Shown here piece after piece: positions 27,287-35,986 of a DNA stretch of 64,000 bases; the first letter of the stretch is position 1; each line of letters opens with the position of its first letter. A model generated the notes under the pieces. It saw nothing but the letters and a program-made list of their open reading frames with translations, was not told the origin of the DNA and searched no databases. Position numbers and translations under genes: made by a program. Origin of the DNA: Candidatus Villigracilaceae bacterium (GTDB lineage: Bacteria > Chloroflexota > Anaerolineae > Anaerolineales > Villigracilaceae); NCBI GenBank assembly GCA_026645935.1, contig JAPKMP010000013.1, positions 62,001 through 126,000 on the forward strand, read 5' to 3'.

Positions 27287-28309
27287 TTATGGCTGCTTCA
27301 TAATTTCCTTAAAGAACATGATGATGCTGGCATTCATGTCCGTATGAAAAACCTTCCTGTCGAATTGCCCCTCGTCTGAGCATATTGCAGATGGTGCGAG
27401 AAAGCTACAGGGCGTGAGGAATGAAAAATGACCTGCGCCAGGAACTGAATGAAATTCAACCCATGAACCAAGCGCCTCCCTTACCAACCTGGTGTTCGTT
27501 TCATAAGGAACGTTGATATCGTTCTCGGCACTCCAAAGTTGAATTGGCACATGTACATTATCAAGTCCATTTGGAACCATAGTGAATCCAAGTCCTGGCG
27601 CTGCCACAACCGCCGCTTTAATTCTCAAGTCAGGTAGAAAAGCATCTTCCATCGTCGGCGTATCGGCATTCAGGTAAGGGGAATTGACGGAACGCAATAG
27701 ATCGCAAATGACTTCAGGCGACTCGGCGCAGTGGTTGGCTATGATGCGAAGGTCTGGCTGAGCGCCGACAGCGGTCAGGACCGTGAATCCGCCTGCTGAC
27801 AATCCATAAGCGCCGATACGTTCGGGGTCGATGCGGTCGCGACCTTCCCAATTCTTGAGCATATAGTCGATGGTAGCGTGGAGTTCTTTGGTACGTCCGC
27901 TTAACCAGGTTACTGAACCGACAGCGCTTTGATCTGCATAGTTATCACCACTATGCATGGGCGCTACAACCACATAACCAGCGTTCGCAAGTGCTAGTGC
28001 CAGGTCGGCGTGACTTGCGGGTCCACCGCCATTTCCATGTGAGATGACTACCAATGGCAAAGCGTCACCTGAAATCGGGGCATTGTGAGCCACATTCATC
28101 AGGATGATACTCAACAATGTCGGCCTTGGTTGCGCCTGAGTTGGATACCACACACCGGCGGGAAAGGAATGTCCATCGACAGCGGATATTTGGATGATTT
28201 CGAATCCCACAGGGTTCTCGGTTCTTAACGCTGTTGACATGGCATAATGTACAAGCCCATAAGCCAGTATTGCGATAACAATGAATATCCCGGCAATCCA
28301 TTTCATCAT
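27287..28309 (-). CDS. Alpha/beta hydrolase, dienelactone-hydrolase or PAF-acetylhydrolase type
   Basis: The 340-residue protein has one N-terminal helix (residues 4-23). It has the oxyanion segment LVVISHGNGGGP (86-97), the nucleophile elbow AYGLSAGGFT (Ser171), an Asp-containing strand WSAENDINVPYETN, and the His of GAGHFSFLTP. It belongs to the group often annotated as predicted dienelactone hydrolases. The ATG overlaps the stop of the upstream 102-residue gene (ATGA type), so the two are translated together. The substrate is unknown. Confidence 0.88.
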   Translation of the reverse strand: MMKWIAGIFIVIAILAYGLVHYAMSTALRTENPVGFEIIQISAVDGHSFPAGVWYPTQAQPRPTLLSIILMNVAHNAPISGDALPLVVISHGNGGGPASHADLALALANAGYVVVAPMHSGDNYADQSAVGSVTWLSGRTKELHATIDYMLKNWEGRDRIDPERIGAYGLSAGGFTVLTAVGAQPDLRIIANHCAESPEVICDLLRSVNSPYLNADTPTMEDAFLPDLRIKAAVVAAPGLGFTMVPNGLDNVHVPIQLWSAENDINVPYETNTRLVREALGSWVEFHSVPGAGHFSFLTPCSFLAPSAICSDEGQFDRKVFHTDMNASIIMFFKEIMKQP

Positions 28310-28614
28310 TTTTTTCTCCTTTTTGAACGTTTCTGGCTTACTACACTGGTTGATATTTTCTTCTCAATGTCTTTGGGTTCAACCTGGCTTACTGCAAGCA
28401 GTGGCATTCCCAAGTCGCGTATCTTTTTCAAAATTCCATGCAGCGCGGACTGATCGATCACTGGTCCACTCAGAAGGGTGTTGCCATCCTCTTCCAAAGT
28501 GACCGTTAATCCAACAAACCAATCCATCCGCTGTTGACCCAGATGGCCTTTGATCCTGAATTCATAGACCGTCTGTTGATTCGCATCGGGATTTGGTCTT
28601 TGTTCATTTGTCAT
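28306..28614 (-). CDS. Conserved 102-residue protein, function unknown
   Basis: The sequence pattern EFRIKGHLGQQRMDWFVGLT then GPVIDQSALHGILKKIRDLG is one I have seen repeatedly in small proteins of Anaerolineae and Actinobacteria, but it has no known function. It is probably cytoplasmic, with an alpha/beta character and a basic tail RSKRRKK. It overlaps its neighbours on both sides (TAATG with the oxidoreductase, ATGA with the hydrolase), showing tight coupling in an operon. Confidence 0.8.
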   Translation of the reverse strand: MTNEQRPNPDANQQTVYEFRIKGHLGQQRMDWFVGLTVTLEEDGNTLLSGPVIDQSALHGILKKIRDLGMPLLAVSQVEPKDIEKKISTSVVSQKRSKRRKK

Positions 28615-29531
28615 TATTTTTCCCCCACTTTGATGGCGACATTTCCCTTTTTGTGTCCTGCGTCAACATAGCGGTGCGCCTCTACAATGTTTTCCAGCGG
28701 ATAGCACCGGTCAATGACTGCCTTGATCTCGCCCTTCTCGATCAACTCTTTGATAAAGATCAGGTTGTCCATGTGTTCTTTTGTGTCCAGTTTTGCCATT
28801 GATACAAAGGTCCCGTTTGGGGCGAGAACCTGCGAGTATTGTGATTTGGGGAACTTCGCCAACGTGTCAAAGATGACATCGTAGCGTTCTTCTGTTGCTG
28901 TGAAATCCTCTTTTGTGTAATCGATGACGTGATCGGCGCCCAGGGATTTCACCATCTCCAGGTTGGCGGTGCTGCACACCCCGGTCACCTCTGCGCCGAA
29001 ATACTTTGCCAGCTGGATGGCATACGTGCCGACACTTCCCGATGCGCCGTAGATGAGGACCTTTTGTCCGCGCTGGATATTTCCTTTGCGGAGTAGGCGC
29101 AGCGCAGTAGTCGCACCGATCGGAAGGGCAGCTGCTTCTTCATAGGATATGTTGGCAGGTTTGATTGCCATCATCGCTTTTTCGGGCAGACACTTATACT
29201 CGGCATAGCCGCCAAAATTCTCCGTTAAGGTGGAGGCGAAGACCTGGTCACCGACCTTGAAGCGGGTCACATTTTTACCAACTGCTTCCACTACGCCCGC
29301 AAGTTCAGAGCCGAAGATCGGTTGTCTGGGTTTTGTGATGCCCAACGCGAGGCGGGCGGGGATCCATACTGCAGCAGGGACGGTAAAACTTCGCATTCGA
29401 AAATCCGCGGCGGTGACTGTAGTTGCGTGGACTTTGACCAGAATCTCATTATCTTTCGGTGTCGGTTTCCGAACCTCTTCGAGTTGAAGAACTTCGGGAC
29501 CACCATATTGGCTTGCTACGATTGCTTTCAT
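28614..29531 (-). CDS. Zinc-free MDR oxidoreductase (quinone reductase-like)
   Basis: The 305-residue NAD(P)H-dependent medium-chain dehydrogenase has the GroES-like half starting [20 protein letters not shown]. The Rossmann motif is [20 protein letters not shown], and NADP-binding context is seen in [20 protein letters not shown]. The catalytic zinc ligands of true alcohol dehydrogenases are missing, as in quinone oxidoreductases. AAGGAG upstream of the ATG at 29529-29531 fixes the start. It begins a tightly overlapping set with the 102-residue protein and the hydrolase. Confidence 0.92.
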   Translation of the reverse strand: MKAIVASQYGGPEVLQLEEVRKPTPKDNEILVKVHATTVTAADFRMRSFTVPAAVWIPARLALGITKPRQPIFGSELAGVVEAVGKNVTRFKVGDQVFASTLTENFGGYAEYKCLPEKAMMAIKPANISYEEAAALPIGATTALRLLRKGNIQRGQKVLIYGASGSVGTYAIQLAKYFGAEVTGVCSTANLEMVKSLGADHVIDYTKEDFTATEERYDVIFDTLAKFPKSQYSQVLAPNGTFVSMAKLDTKEHMDNLIFIKELIEKGEIKAVIDRCYPLENIVEAHRYVDAGHKKGNVAIKVGEK

Positions 29532-29585
29532 TTTAGACTCCTTGTTTTTGAAATTATTAAGTGAACCTGATATCAATATTTAAAT

Positions 29586-30269
29586 CTATGCTGTACGGGT
29601 TTGCCTGGTTGTGCCCTTGCGGATGCTCCATTCCGCCACGGCAAGATTGATCACCCAGGCAGCGCCATTCAACAACGCATTTTGAAATTCATTGGGCGTG
29701 CCGAAGATCAGTGCGCCGACCATACCCGTGAATACTTGCGTACCGGCACCAAGACCAAGTGCGTAAGCGCGTGTCATCCAGGCCAGGTGCTGATCAACAT
29801 CCTTCCGCAGAATGGCGAGGTATCCCAAGACGATCGAGAGGACCATGCCAGTTCCGAACAGGAGCCGAAAGGCATATAGCAGGTTGCTTGCGCCTTCATG
29901 ACGGGGATAGAACACGGTCATCCATACCCCTGAAAGCCCAACGAGAAGTCCAACGGGAACCAGAAACCTGCCAACCCAACGATGCCATTTACTTCCGCGC
30001 TGCCAAAGGCGGCCCACGAACTGGAGCGCGCCAAGCAGGGCATAGACCGCAGAGGCAATAATGTGAATAACCACCGGCGATGGCGAAGCAAAGAAGCGCG
30101 CGTTGTCTGCTGTGATCTCTGCGCCGCTTGCCAATTCGTTCAAGCGTAACGCGCCAAAGATTAGGGGAATGATGCTGAGGAGGATCAGCCCGACGGGCAC
30201 CCACCACGATGTTTGAGTTTTTCTTGCAGGTGATTTGATTTGACTTGTATTTTGAATGATCGCTTTCAT
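29586..30269 (-). CDS. DUF2306-type membrane protein
   Basis: The 227-residue protein has about six helices, with SPVVIHIIASAVYALLGALQF, the conserved KWHRWVGRFLVPVGL and DVDQHLAWMTRAYAL. These His-containing helices are the hallmark of DUF2306 and may bind heme or metal, though that is unproven. AAGGAG lies before the ATG. It is part of the minus-strand run. Confidence 0.88.
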   Translation of the reverse strand: MKAIIQNTSQIKSPARKTQTSWWVPVGLILLSIIPLIFGALRLNELASGAEITADNARFFASPSPVVIHIIASAVYALLGALQFVGRLWQRGSKWHRWVGRFLVPVGLLVGLSGVWMTVFYPRHEGASNLLYAFRLLFGTGMVLSIVLGYLAILRKDVDQHLAWMTRAYALGLGAGTQVFTGMVGALIFGTPNEFQNALLNGAAWVINLAVAEWSIRKGTTRQTRTA

Positions 30270-30299
30270 CTTAAACTCCTTGGAAAGATTTGTTGGTAC

Positions 30300-30977
30300 T
30301 CAGGCGACACTGCCTGATTCCTGTGAAACGACACCCTGATCAAGCAGGGATTCGGACGGTTTCTCCCGTCGTTCGGAAAAGAGGGCGTATCCCAGCCAGA
30401 CCATAGCGGCTCCAATCGGTATCGATGTCAACTGGACGAGCTGATAGGGGAGCAGCGTGAACATGGTGCCCGCCAAAGGACCTGATACCGCAAACAGGGC
30501 AGCCGCCCCGCGCGGCAGGATGCGAGCGCGGAACGTAGCCATGCCAAATAGCAGAGAGCCGAGGACATACAGTATCGATGCGATGGAATAGATTGTTGTG
30601 AGACTGCCAAGGTTCGTTGGGGCACCAACTCCACTCGACAACTGCAACATGCTTTCTACAAATGTTGGAGCTATGGTTGTCAACAGAGGCAGGACGGTGG
30701 GTTCGATGAATGAAATACACATCTGAACTGCATAATAGATGGTCAGCAGAAGATAGCCAGCCAAACCCTGCCAACCGGTTTCTTCGACTTGTCTGGCGTA
30801 GAGCCCTGTAATACCGAGCAGACCGAAGATGGATATGGAAGTCTTGAAGGAGGTGATGATGATGAAGATGCTGGAATTGACCGGTAGATTGACCGCCTGA
30901 ATAGCCGTGAAAATAATCCCTGCCACCACGGCGGATAAGCCTGCCCAACGGATAAGTTTCGGGGTTGTCACTTTCAT
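30300..30977 (-). CDS. DUF4386-like integral membrane protein, paralogue 1
   Basis: The 225-residue protein has six to seven helices. It shares with the next upstream gene the motifs LGITGLYARQVEETGWQGLAG, FIEPTVLPLL, FGMATFRARILPRGAA and AMVWLGYALFSERRE. I do not know its function; the overall pattern is like DUF4386 proteins. The start at the ATG 30975-30977 is set by AAGGAGAAAA. Its promoter region (30982-31117) is a near-copy of the one before 31992-32408. Confidence 0.82.
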   Translation of the reverse strand: MKVTTPKLIRWAGLSAVVAGIIFTAIQAVNLPVNSSIFIIITSFKTSISIFGLLGITGLYARQVEETGWQGLAGYLLLTIYYAVQMCISFIEPTVLPLLTTIAPTFVESMLQLSSGVGAPTNLGSLTTIYSIASILYVLGSLLFGMATFRARILPRGAAALFAVSGPLAGTMFTLLPYQLVQLTSIPIGAAMVWLGYALFSERREKPSESLLDQGVVSQESGSVA

Positions 30978-30981
30978 TTTT

Positions 30982-31117
30982 TCTCCTTTTTGAACCGATA
31001 AGATAAGTGTCAGTGGTGACACCCGGCATCGCTGCCTGTTTGGATTTGATTGATGACAATATACAAATCAATGGGGGGAGATGTCTTCCCCAGATGTGGG
31101 GATTCCGGGTGGGGATT
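30982..31117 (-). promoter_or_regulatory. Duplicated promoter region, copy 1
   Basis: About 135 bases are almost identical to 32415-32549. The shared part covers the ribosome site, a leader with the GACACCCGGCATCGCTGCC segment, a minus-strand TATATT box, and boxes of type GTGGGGA/TCCCCAC. In this copy the boxes have drifted (GGGGGGA, CCCCAGATGTGGGG, GGGTGGGGA). Several differences from copy 2 fall in the boxes while the leader is conserved. Confidence 0.75.
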
Positions 31118-31155
31118 TATGGAGGATGGGAATGATCGATTAGGTGGAAATTAAG

Positions 31156-31198
31156 TACGCAATGGACAAGCAATCCTACGGTGCTTGTCCATTGCGTA
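31156..31198. repeat. Perfect 17-base inverted repeat
   Basis: TACGCAATGGACAAGCA (31156-31172) pairs with TGCTTGTCCATTGCGTA (31182-31198) over a nine-base loop. It lies 16 bases downstream of a minus-strand gene, so it may serve as a terminator, though no strong T-run follows (minus strand CTTAATTTCC). Confidence 0.75.
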
Positions 31199-31213
31199 AA
31201 GTCTCTCGCGAAT

Positions 31214-31942
31214 TTACTTGGCTTCGGTTTGGCTAAGCTGCGAGCCTACCTTTCCCGGCACGACTTCCGATGATCTCTGGCGGCGTTCGGAAAAGAGGGC
31301 GTATCCCAGCCAAACCATCGCCAGTCCAACGGGTATCATGGCGATCTTCGCCTGGTATTCGTGCGGAAACATTCCGCCGATGGGGATCAACACGGCTGCG
31401 AGTGTGAGCAAACCACCTGCCCAGCGCGGCAGGACACCAGCACGGAACGTAGCGATGCCAAACAGCATGGGTCCCAAGATATACATGGGTCCCGATAAAT
31501 TCCACAACGTTGGGAGGACTCCAAGGTCAACTGTGGCTGGGATTCCAGTTAACATCCCGAGAAGACTTTCCACAAATGCAGGCGACTCAATTGCCAGGTG
31601 CGGCAGGATAAACGCTTCGACAAATGAAAAACCTGCAACAAGAAAGAACCATATGCTAAACAGGAGGAAGCCGATCAGACCCAGCCATCCGGACTTTTCC
31701 ACCTGCCGGGCATAGAGCCCTGCAATGCCGAACATTCCAAAAAAGCCCAGGGCAGTCGCAGCGATATGAACGTTCACCCATGTGGCAGTGGTGACGGACG
31801 CAGGAACATTCTCTTGATGGAACATTCCGATAATGATGAAGCAAAGCCCTGCCAACATGGCAGACACACCTGCCCACCGCATGAGAGCGGATGCGGTCAT
31901 AATTGCCTTGCTCTTTTTGATCGAATTTCCTTTGGCGTTCAT
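31214..31942 (-). CDS. DUF4386-like integral membrane protein, paralogue 2
   Basis: The 242-residue protein is clearly homologous to the product of 30300-30977. It has MRWAGVSAMLAGLCFI, IAGLYARQVEKSGWLGLIGF, FGIATFRAGVLPRWAGG and AMVWLGYALFSERRQ in the same order, with six to seven helices. The N-terminus MNAKGNSIKKSKAIM is basic and an internal ATG is possible; AAAAGGAGAAAACA supports the longer start. The duplication of gene and promoter in this run suggests tandem amplification. Confidence 0.82.
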   Translation of the reverse strand: MNAKGNSIKKSKAIMTASALMRWAGVSAMLAGLCFIIIGMFHQENVPASVTTATWVNVHIAATALGFFGMFGIAGLYARQVEKSGWLGLIGFLLFSIWFFLVAGFSFVEAFILPHLAIESPAFVESLLGMLTGIPATVDLGVLPTLWNLSGPMYILGPMLFGIATFRAGVLPRWAGGLLTLAAVLIPIGGMFPHEYQAKIAMIPVGLAMVWLGYALFSERRQRSSEVVPGKVGSQLSQTEAK

Positions 31943-31991
31943 TTGTTTTCTCCTTTTGAATTCATAAAATAGGTTTTGGGTTTTGGGATAT

Positions 31992-32408
31992 CTACTTCTT
32001 CCACGGATCGCCGGGCGACTTCACAAACTGATCGAAGACATAACCCCAGGGCATCACAAGTGGAACCAACACAATACCCACGAGGTTGTTGATCAGCACC
32101 TCTTGAACGTCCGGAGCTAACTGCCCGGCAGACCATTGGGGGAGCGCGAACGCCAGAACCCAGACAGCCTTCCACAGAAACTCGAAGAACAGCAGTGGCA
32201 GCATCTTGAGCGGGCGATGAATTCCTACTCCTGCCAGGAGCGCCAACCCAGCGAGCACACTGAGCACAACGCTGCCCATGGTCGACAAGTTTGCAGGAGG
32301 ATTGAAAATCGCGGGCAATTTATAGATTGCCAGCCCGGTAGCCATGAACGCATACATGGCTCTCAGTAAATAAAGCCTGAAAATCGAAACCTCGGACCTG
32401 GAATTCAT
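31992..32408 (-). CDS. Four-helix membrane protein, function unknown
   Basis: The 138-residue protein has helices near residues 8-28, 42-60, 68-88 and 105-125, with YLLRAMYAFMATGLAIYKLP at the start. It resembles DoxX-sized small membrane proteins, but I cannot assign a family. AAGGAGACAAATAT precedes the ATG at 32406-32408. It is the first gene after the MalT-like regulator and is led by the duplicated promoter, so it probably belongs to that regulator's regulon. Confidence 0.78.
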   Translation of the reverse strand: MNSRSEVSIFRLYLLRAMYAFMATGLAIYKLPAIFNPPANLSTMGSVVLSVLAGLALLAGVGIHRPLKMLPLLFFEFLWKAVWVLAFALPQWSAGQLAPDVQEVLINNLVGIVLVPLVMPWGYVFDQFVKSPGDPWKK

Positions 32409-32414
32409 ATATTT

Positions 32415-32549
32415 GTCTCCTTTTTGAACCAATAAGATAAGCGTCAGTTGACACCCGGCATCGCTGCCTGTTTGGATTTGATTGATGACAATATACAAAT
32501 CAATGTGGGGAGATGTCTTCCCCACATGTGGGGATTTCATGTGGGGAGA
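32415..32549 (-). promoter_or_regulatory. Duplicated promoter region with GTGGGGA boxes, copy 2
   Basis: Reading toward the gene, TCTCCCCACATG, ATCCCCACATGTGGGGA and TCTCCCCACATT follow one another, giving four GTGGGGA half-sites. Two of these form the perfect palindrome CCCCACATGTGGGG. The TATATT -10 box (minus strand GTATATTG) comes next, without a -35 consensus. Boxes in place of a -35 region are what a MalT-type activator uses, and such a regulator is encoded directly upstream. Confidence 0.75.
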
Positions 32550-32552
32550 ATC

Positions 32553-32580
32553 AAAAAACCCCGCCACAATTGGCGGGGCT
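32553..32580 (-). terminator. Rho-independent terminator of the MalT-like gene
   Basis: On the minus strand GCCCCGCCA, the loop ATTG, TGGCGGGG and then TTTTTT form a classical terminator (plus-strand arms 32559-32566 and 32571-32578). It separates the regulator transcript from the promoter region downstream. Confidence 0.92.
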
Positions 32581-32601
32581 TGGGAATTTGTGTGTTTCAG
32601 G

Positions 32602-35316
32602 CTAAATCAAGCCTAATTCAATTGCCTTTATTACAGCTGCTCGACGGCTATTCACATTGAGTTTGTTGTAAATGCTCTTGGTATGAGTCCGAACCGTGCT
32701 CAAAGCGATGACAAGCTCCTGTGCGATCTCGGGACCCGAAAGCTCGGTCTTGAACAGCCGCAGGATGTCCAACTCCCGCTGACTGAGCGCCTCGACCAGC
32801 GACCCCAAAACTGGTGCGGCGGAAGGAGGCGTTTCCTCCCCGAAACCTTCAAACGCCGACAACAGCCTGTCTGTATAGTCTGGCAGGATCTTGTGTGTGG
32901 CAGCTTCACGGAGCAGTCTTTCCATATCTGCGCCTTCGTCCACGAACATGCGGATATACCCTTCCGGTTCAGCCAACTTCAGGGCGCGTTCCAGCGCGGA
33001 CAGAGCAGCAGGGGCATCCTTTTGCATTTGGTGGGCATGCGCCTGCAAGATCAGGATTTCGATGGCGCTTTCCACCCTGCCGCCTTCTTCTGCTGCTTTC
33101 AAAAGGCGCTCCAGCAATCCTATTGCGTCATTCAGCGAAGGTTCTCTATGGCTGCTTTGATATTGCGACATCAATATTCTGGCGAACGTGATTTTCTCGA
33201 ACTCCCGCAAGTAGCCGGGTTCTTCCTCAACTGATAACTTCCGTTCACCCGCCCAGGCAAGCGCCTTCTCCAACTCACCCTGCTTGACCCATACCCGTGC
33301 TTTCAATGCCCTGATGGGTCGAACATTCGGGGCGAAATCACTGAGATACAGGGGCTCTGCCTCATTGAGAAGATCAAAAGCCTCTTCAAGATCGGTCTGG
33401 GCTTCACGGATTCGTGCCATCGTAACGCGCCAACGGTACGGATTTTTCGGCAACCCATTAAGTTCGCCAAGTTCCCTGCTTTTTAATAGGTGCTGTTCCG
33501 CGGCAATCAGATCGTTGCGTTCAAGATAAAGTCCGCTCATTCCGACATGCATGTCTGCCGCGCCGCGCAAAGCTGGCGTACCCTGCCTTGTCGCAAGCTG
33601 TAATCCGCGTTCGTAGATGCCCATCGCCTCCCGCAAACGACCTTGCGTAATCCTTATGTCCGCCAGAGTCAAAGAGCCGCCAATCACATCTGAGATGTAA
33701 CCAACGTTCTGCAAATGAGACATACCTTTGGCGAACATCTGATAGGCAGCCTCAAGGTCACCGCTCGTCCAGGACGCGAGCCCTACCAGTGAGGATGCCG
33801 CACCACGGGGAAAATCATCGTCCTCACGGGCAAGTTCAAGCACTTTGCTTGCATGGCTTGTGGCGTTCGTCACATCGCCTTTCGCAAGGGCAATTGCGGC
33901 ACGGTACAGATGGACTGAACTGGGCAGGCGCTGAAAATCCTCCTGATCCACGTATACAGGTTGTCCCCGAATTTCTTCAGGGGTCACGAGCCACTGTTCG
34001 ATATCCCGTAGTCGGGACTCAACACCATCAAACTGCCCATTCTGCATTAGCGTACCGACATAGTTAACATTAAGTACGGGATGATTCTGAAACAGTTTGT
34101 CGGGGAGTGCCTTAAACCAACCAAGCAAGGTGGACTCCTGCCTGCTCTGGCGCATGAATGGTATGGCTTTTTCGATCAGTTCCGCTGCGCGCTCAAAGTC
34201 CTTGGCAGATAATGAATGGCGGATCGCATCCGCTGTCAGGTTATTATTCTCAAACCACTCGCTTGCACGATAGTGCAGAGTAGGAACCAGATCAGGCTGT
34301 TCTGTGAGTAAGTGCATATGAAGCACATCGGCAAAAAGATGGTGATAGCGATACCAATCACGCTTATCATCCAATGGAATAAGGAAAAGGTTTCCCCGTT
34401 GAAGTTGTTCCAATTTGGATGCGCTTCCCGCTTGAGCAGTCACAGCATCGCAGAGGGAACCATTCAGACGTTCAAGAATGGATGTTTGCAACAGTAAGTT
34501 TCGAACGGGTTCAGGCTGACGCCGCAAAACCTCTTCAGCGAGATAATCCACAATATAGCGATGATCTCCCGCAAATGCCTGAATGAAACCATGGACATCC
34601 TGTTGTCCCTTCATCGAAAGTGCGGCAAGCTGCAGACCGGCGATCCAGCCTTCGGTGCGAGCCTCCAGTGTGGCGACTTCTTCCGCGGCAAGGTCGAGGC
34701 TCATCACCTGATTGAGAAACTCAGCGGCTTCGGATGGGGTAAAACGCAGGTCCGCGGCACGGATTTCGGTCAATTGATTTCGGGCGCGTAACCGCGGAAT
34801 GGGGACGGATGGGTCTTCGCGGGTGGTGATGACCAAATGCAATTGAGGCGGTAAATGGTCGATCAAAAAAGTGAGAGCATCATCGACCGGTCTGGCGTCC
34901 GTGAGGTGGTAGTCATCGAGAACGAGGATGAAATTATTTGAGAGGCTGGTGATCTCATTGAGTAATGCTGTTAATACTGTTTGAATGGGTGGTGATTGCG
35001 GCGATTGGAGTGCATCCAGCAATCCCGCCCCCAGATTCGGGGAAATTTTCTGCAATGCACTTATGACATAGATCAGGAAACGCACAGGGTCATTGTCGTT
35101 TTCATCCAGCGATAGCCATGCAGCCTGCTGCCCGCAATTCACAACCCAATCGCTTGCCAACGTGCTTTTTCCAAAGCCGGCAGGGGCGGAGATAAGGGTT
35201 AGTTTATGACCCGTGGTTAGTCCATCAGATAGTTGTTTAACTAATCGGGAACGGGCTACTACTTTTGGAGGAAGCAGTGGGATGAAGAACTTGGTGGCTA
35301 GAACTGAAGCAGCCAT
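32602..35316 (-). CDS. MalT-like LuxR-family ATPase regulator
   Basis: This 904-residue STAND regulator has the Walker A motif APAGFGKST (44-52) and FILVLDDYHL as Walker B. The MalT-typical RNQLTEIRAADLRF segment follows, then a long TPR-like helical region (about 400-820). A C-terminal LuxR helix-turn-helix (LSQRELDILRLFKTELSGPE through NVNSRRAAVIKAIELGLI) completes it. Such proteins are ATP- and ligand-dependent activators. The ATG at 35314-35316 has no ribosome site. TATAAT boxes lie six and eleven bases upstream, one of them extended (TGCTATAAT), suggesting a leaderless message. A decayed copy of its 5' end lies at 38667-38831. Confidence 0.93.
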   Translation of the reverse strand: MAASVLATKFFIPLLPPKVVARSRLVKQLSDGLTTGHKLTLISAPAGFGKSTLASDWVVNCGQQAAWLSLDENDNDPVRFLIYVISALQKISPNLGAGLLDALQSPQSPPIQTVLTALLNEITSLSNNFILVLDDYHLTDARPVDDALTFLIDHLPPQLHLVITTREDPSVPIPRLRARNQLTEIRAADLRFTPSEAAEFLNQVMSLDLAAEEVATLEARTEGWIAGLQLAALSMKGQQDVHGFIQAFAGDHRYIVDYLAEEVLRRQPEPVRNLLLQTSILERLNGSLCDAVTAQAGSASKLEQLQRGNLFLIPLDDKRDWYRYHHLFADVLHMHLLTEQPDLVPTLHYRASEWFENNNLTADAIRHSLSAKDFERAAELIEKAIPFMRQSRQESTLLGWFKALPDKLFQNHPVLNVNYVGTLMQNGQFDGVESRLRDIEQWLVTPEEIRGQPVYVDQEDFQRLPSSVHLYRAAIALAKGDVTNATSHASKVLELAREDDDFPRGAASSLVGLASWTSGDLEAAYQMFAKGMSHLQNVGYISDVIGGSLTLADIRITQGRLREAMGIYERGLQLATRQGTPALRGAADMHVGMSGLYLERNDLIAAEQHLLKSRELGELNGLPKNPYRWRVTMARIREAQTDLEEAFDLLNEAEPLYLSDFAPNVRPIRALKARVWVKQGELEKALAWAGERKLSVEEEPGYLREFEKITFARILMSQYQSSHREPSLNDAIGLLERLLKAAEEGGRVESAIEILILQAHAHQMQKDAPAALSALERALKLAEPEGYIRMFVDEGADMERLLREAATHKILPDYTDRLLSAFEGFGEETPPSAAPVLGSLVEALSQRELDILRLFKTELSGPEIAQELVIALSTVRTHTKSIYNKLNVNSRRAAVIKAIELGLI

Positions 35317-35322
35317 AGATTC

Positions 35323-35336
35323 ATTATATTATAGCA
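35323..35336 (-). promoter_or_regulatory. Extended -10 promoter of the MalT-like gene
   Basis: The minus strand reads TGCTATAATATAAT, that is an extended -10 TGCTATAAT (35328-35336) overlapping a second TATAAT (35323-35328). The coding ATG starts six bases beyond the second box, so the transcript has almost no leader. Confidence 0.6.
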
Positions 35337-35491
35337 ACCCATCCTCAAGATAAAGGTTGTCTGTAATAACCAACAAAGAAGGTTGCATTTTGCCAAATTC
35401 GGGAGCAGAGATGCTGGATGTACTTCAGGTTTCGATCTTGAGACAGTAAACCTTACGAAGATCATGTGATATTCCACATTCCTAAATGCAT

Positions 35492-35863
35492 TCACTTGGA
35501 GATTCGAGCGGATTTTCGGATCGCATCCATCAATTCTCCATTTGGTTTCTTTTTGCTGATAAAGGCAGATGCCCCGGCTTTTATGGCGCGTTCATGATTT
35601 GATTGATCATCATACAAACTGAGAATAATCACAGCACAGCTTGGAAAGTCACGGTGCAGGCGTTCGGTCAGGGCAATGCCATCCATGCCTGGGAGTTGGA
35701 TATCCGTCACGACCACATCGGGTTGGAGGTCACGAACCAATTGCATGGCCTCCCAACCATCAGCTGTTTCACCCGCGACAATGAAATCCGCTTCAGTGCT
35801 GAGCCACATCCGAAGCCCTTTGCGAGTGCCGGCTTCTTCGTCGACAATCAGGATTTTGATCAT
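35492..35863 (-). CDS. Single-domain response regulator
   Basis: The 123-residue protein is a stand-alone CheY-like receiver: acidic pocket DEE (8-10), phospho-acceptor Asp54 in VVVTDIQLPGMDG, the switch Ser in ILSLYDD, and the conserved Lys in AFISKKK. It has no output domain, so it may act as a phosphate shuttle for the kinases at 36655 and 38950. The ATG at 35861-35863 lacks a ribosome site and is six bases from a TATACT box. It diverges from the next response regulator across a palindrome. Confidence 0.88.
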   Translation of the reverse strand: MIKILIVDEEAGTRKGLRMWLSTEADFIVAGETADGWEAMQLVRDLQPDVVVTDIQLPGMDGIALTERLHRDFPSCAVIILSLYDDQSNHERAIKAGASAFISKKKPNGELMDAIRKSARISK

Positions 35864-35920
35864 GCCCACAGTATATAAAGAGAGGATGCAATCCGCATCG
35901 GGAGAAGGTCTGTTTCCCAA

Positions 35921-35938
35921 CTCAGACTTAAGTCTGAG
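35921..35938. promoter_or_regulatory. Perfect 18-base palindrome between divergent response regulators
   Basis: CTCAGACTTAAGTCTGAG is a perfect palindrome with no loop, typical of a dimeric DNA-binding protein's site. It covers the place of the -35 box of the rightward promoter (TATAAT at 35956-35961, 17-base spacing). It lies about 58 bases before the leftward gene. Confidence 0.75.
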
Positions 35939-35955
35939 ACCCATGAAATGAAGGT

Positions 35956-35961
35956 TATAAT
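35956..35961 (+). promoter_or_regulatory. -10 box of the rightward two-component operon
   Basis: TATAAT lies 25 bases before the ATG of the response regulator, with GGGAGG between them as ribosome site. The -35 position (TCTGAG) is non-consensus and sits inside the 18-base palindrome, suggesting activation by a bound regulator. Confidence 0.6.
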
Positions 35962-35986
35962 GACTATGTAACCGGGAGGGCTGCTT

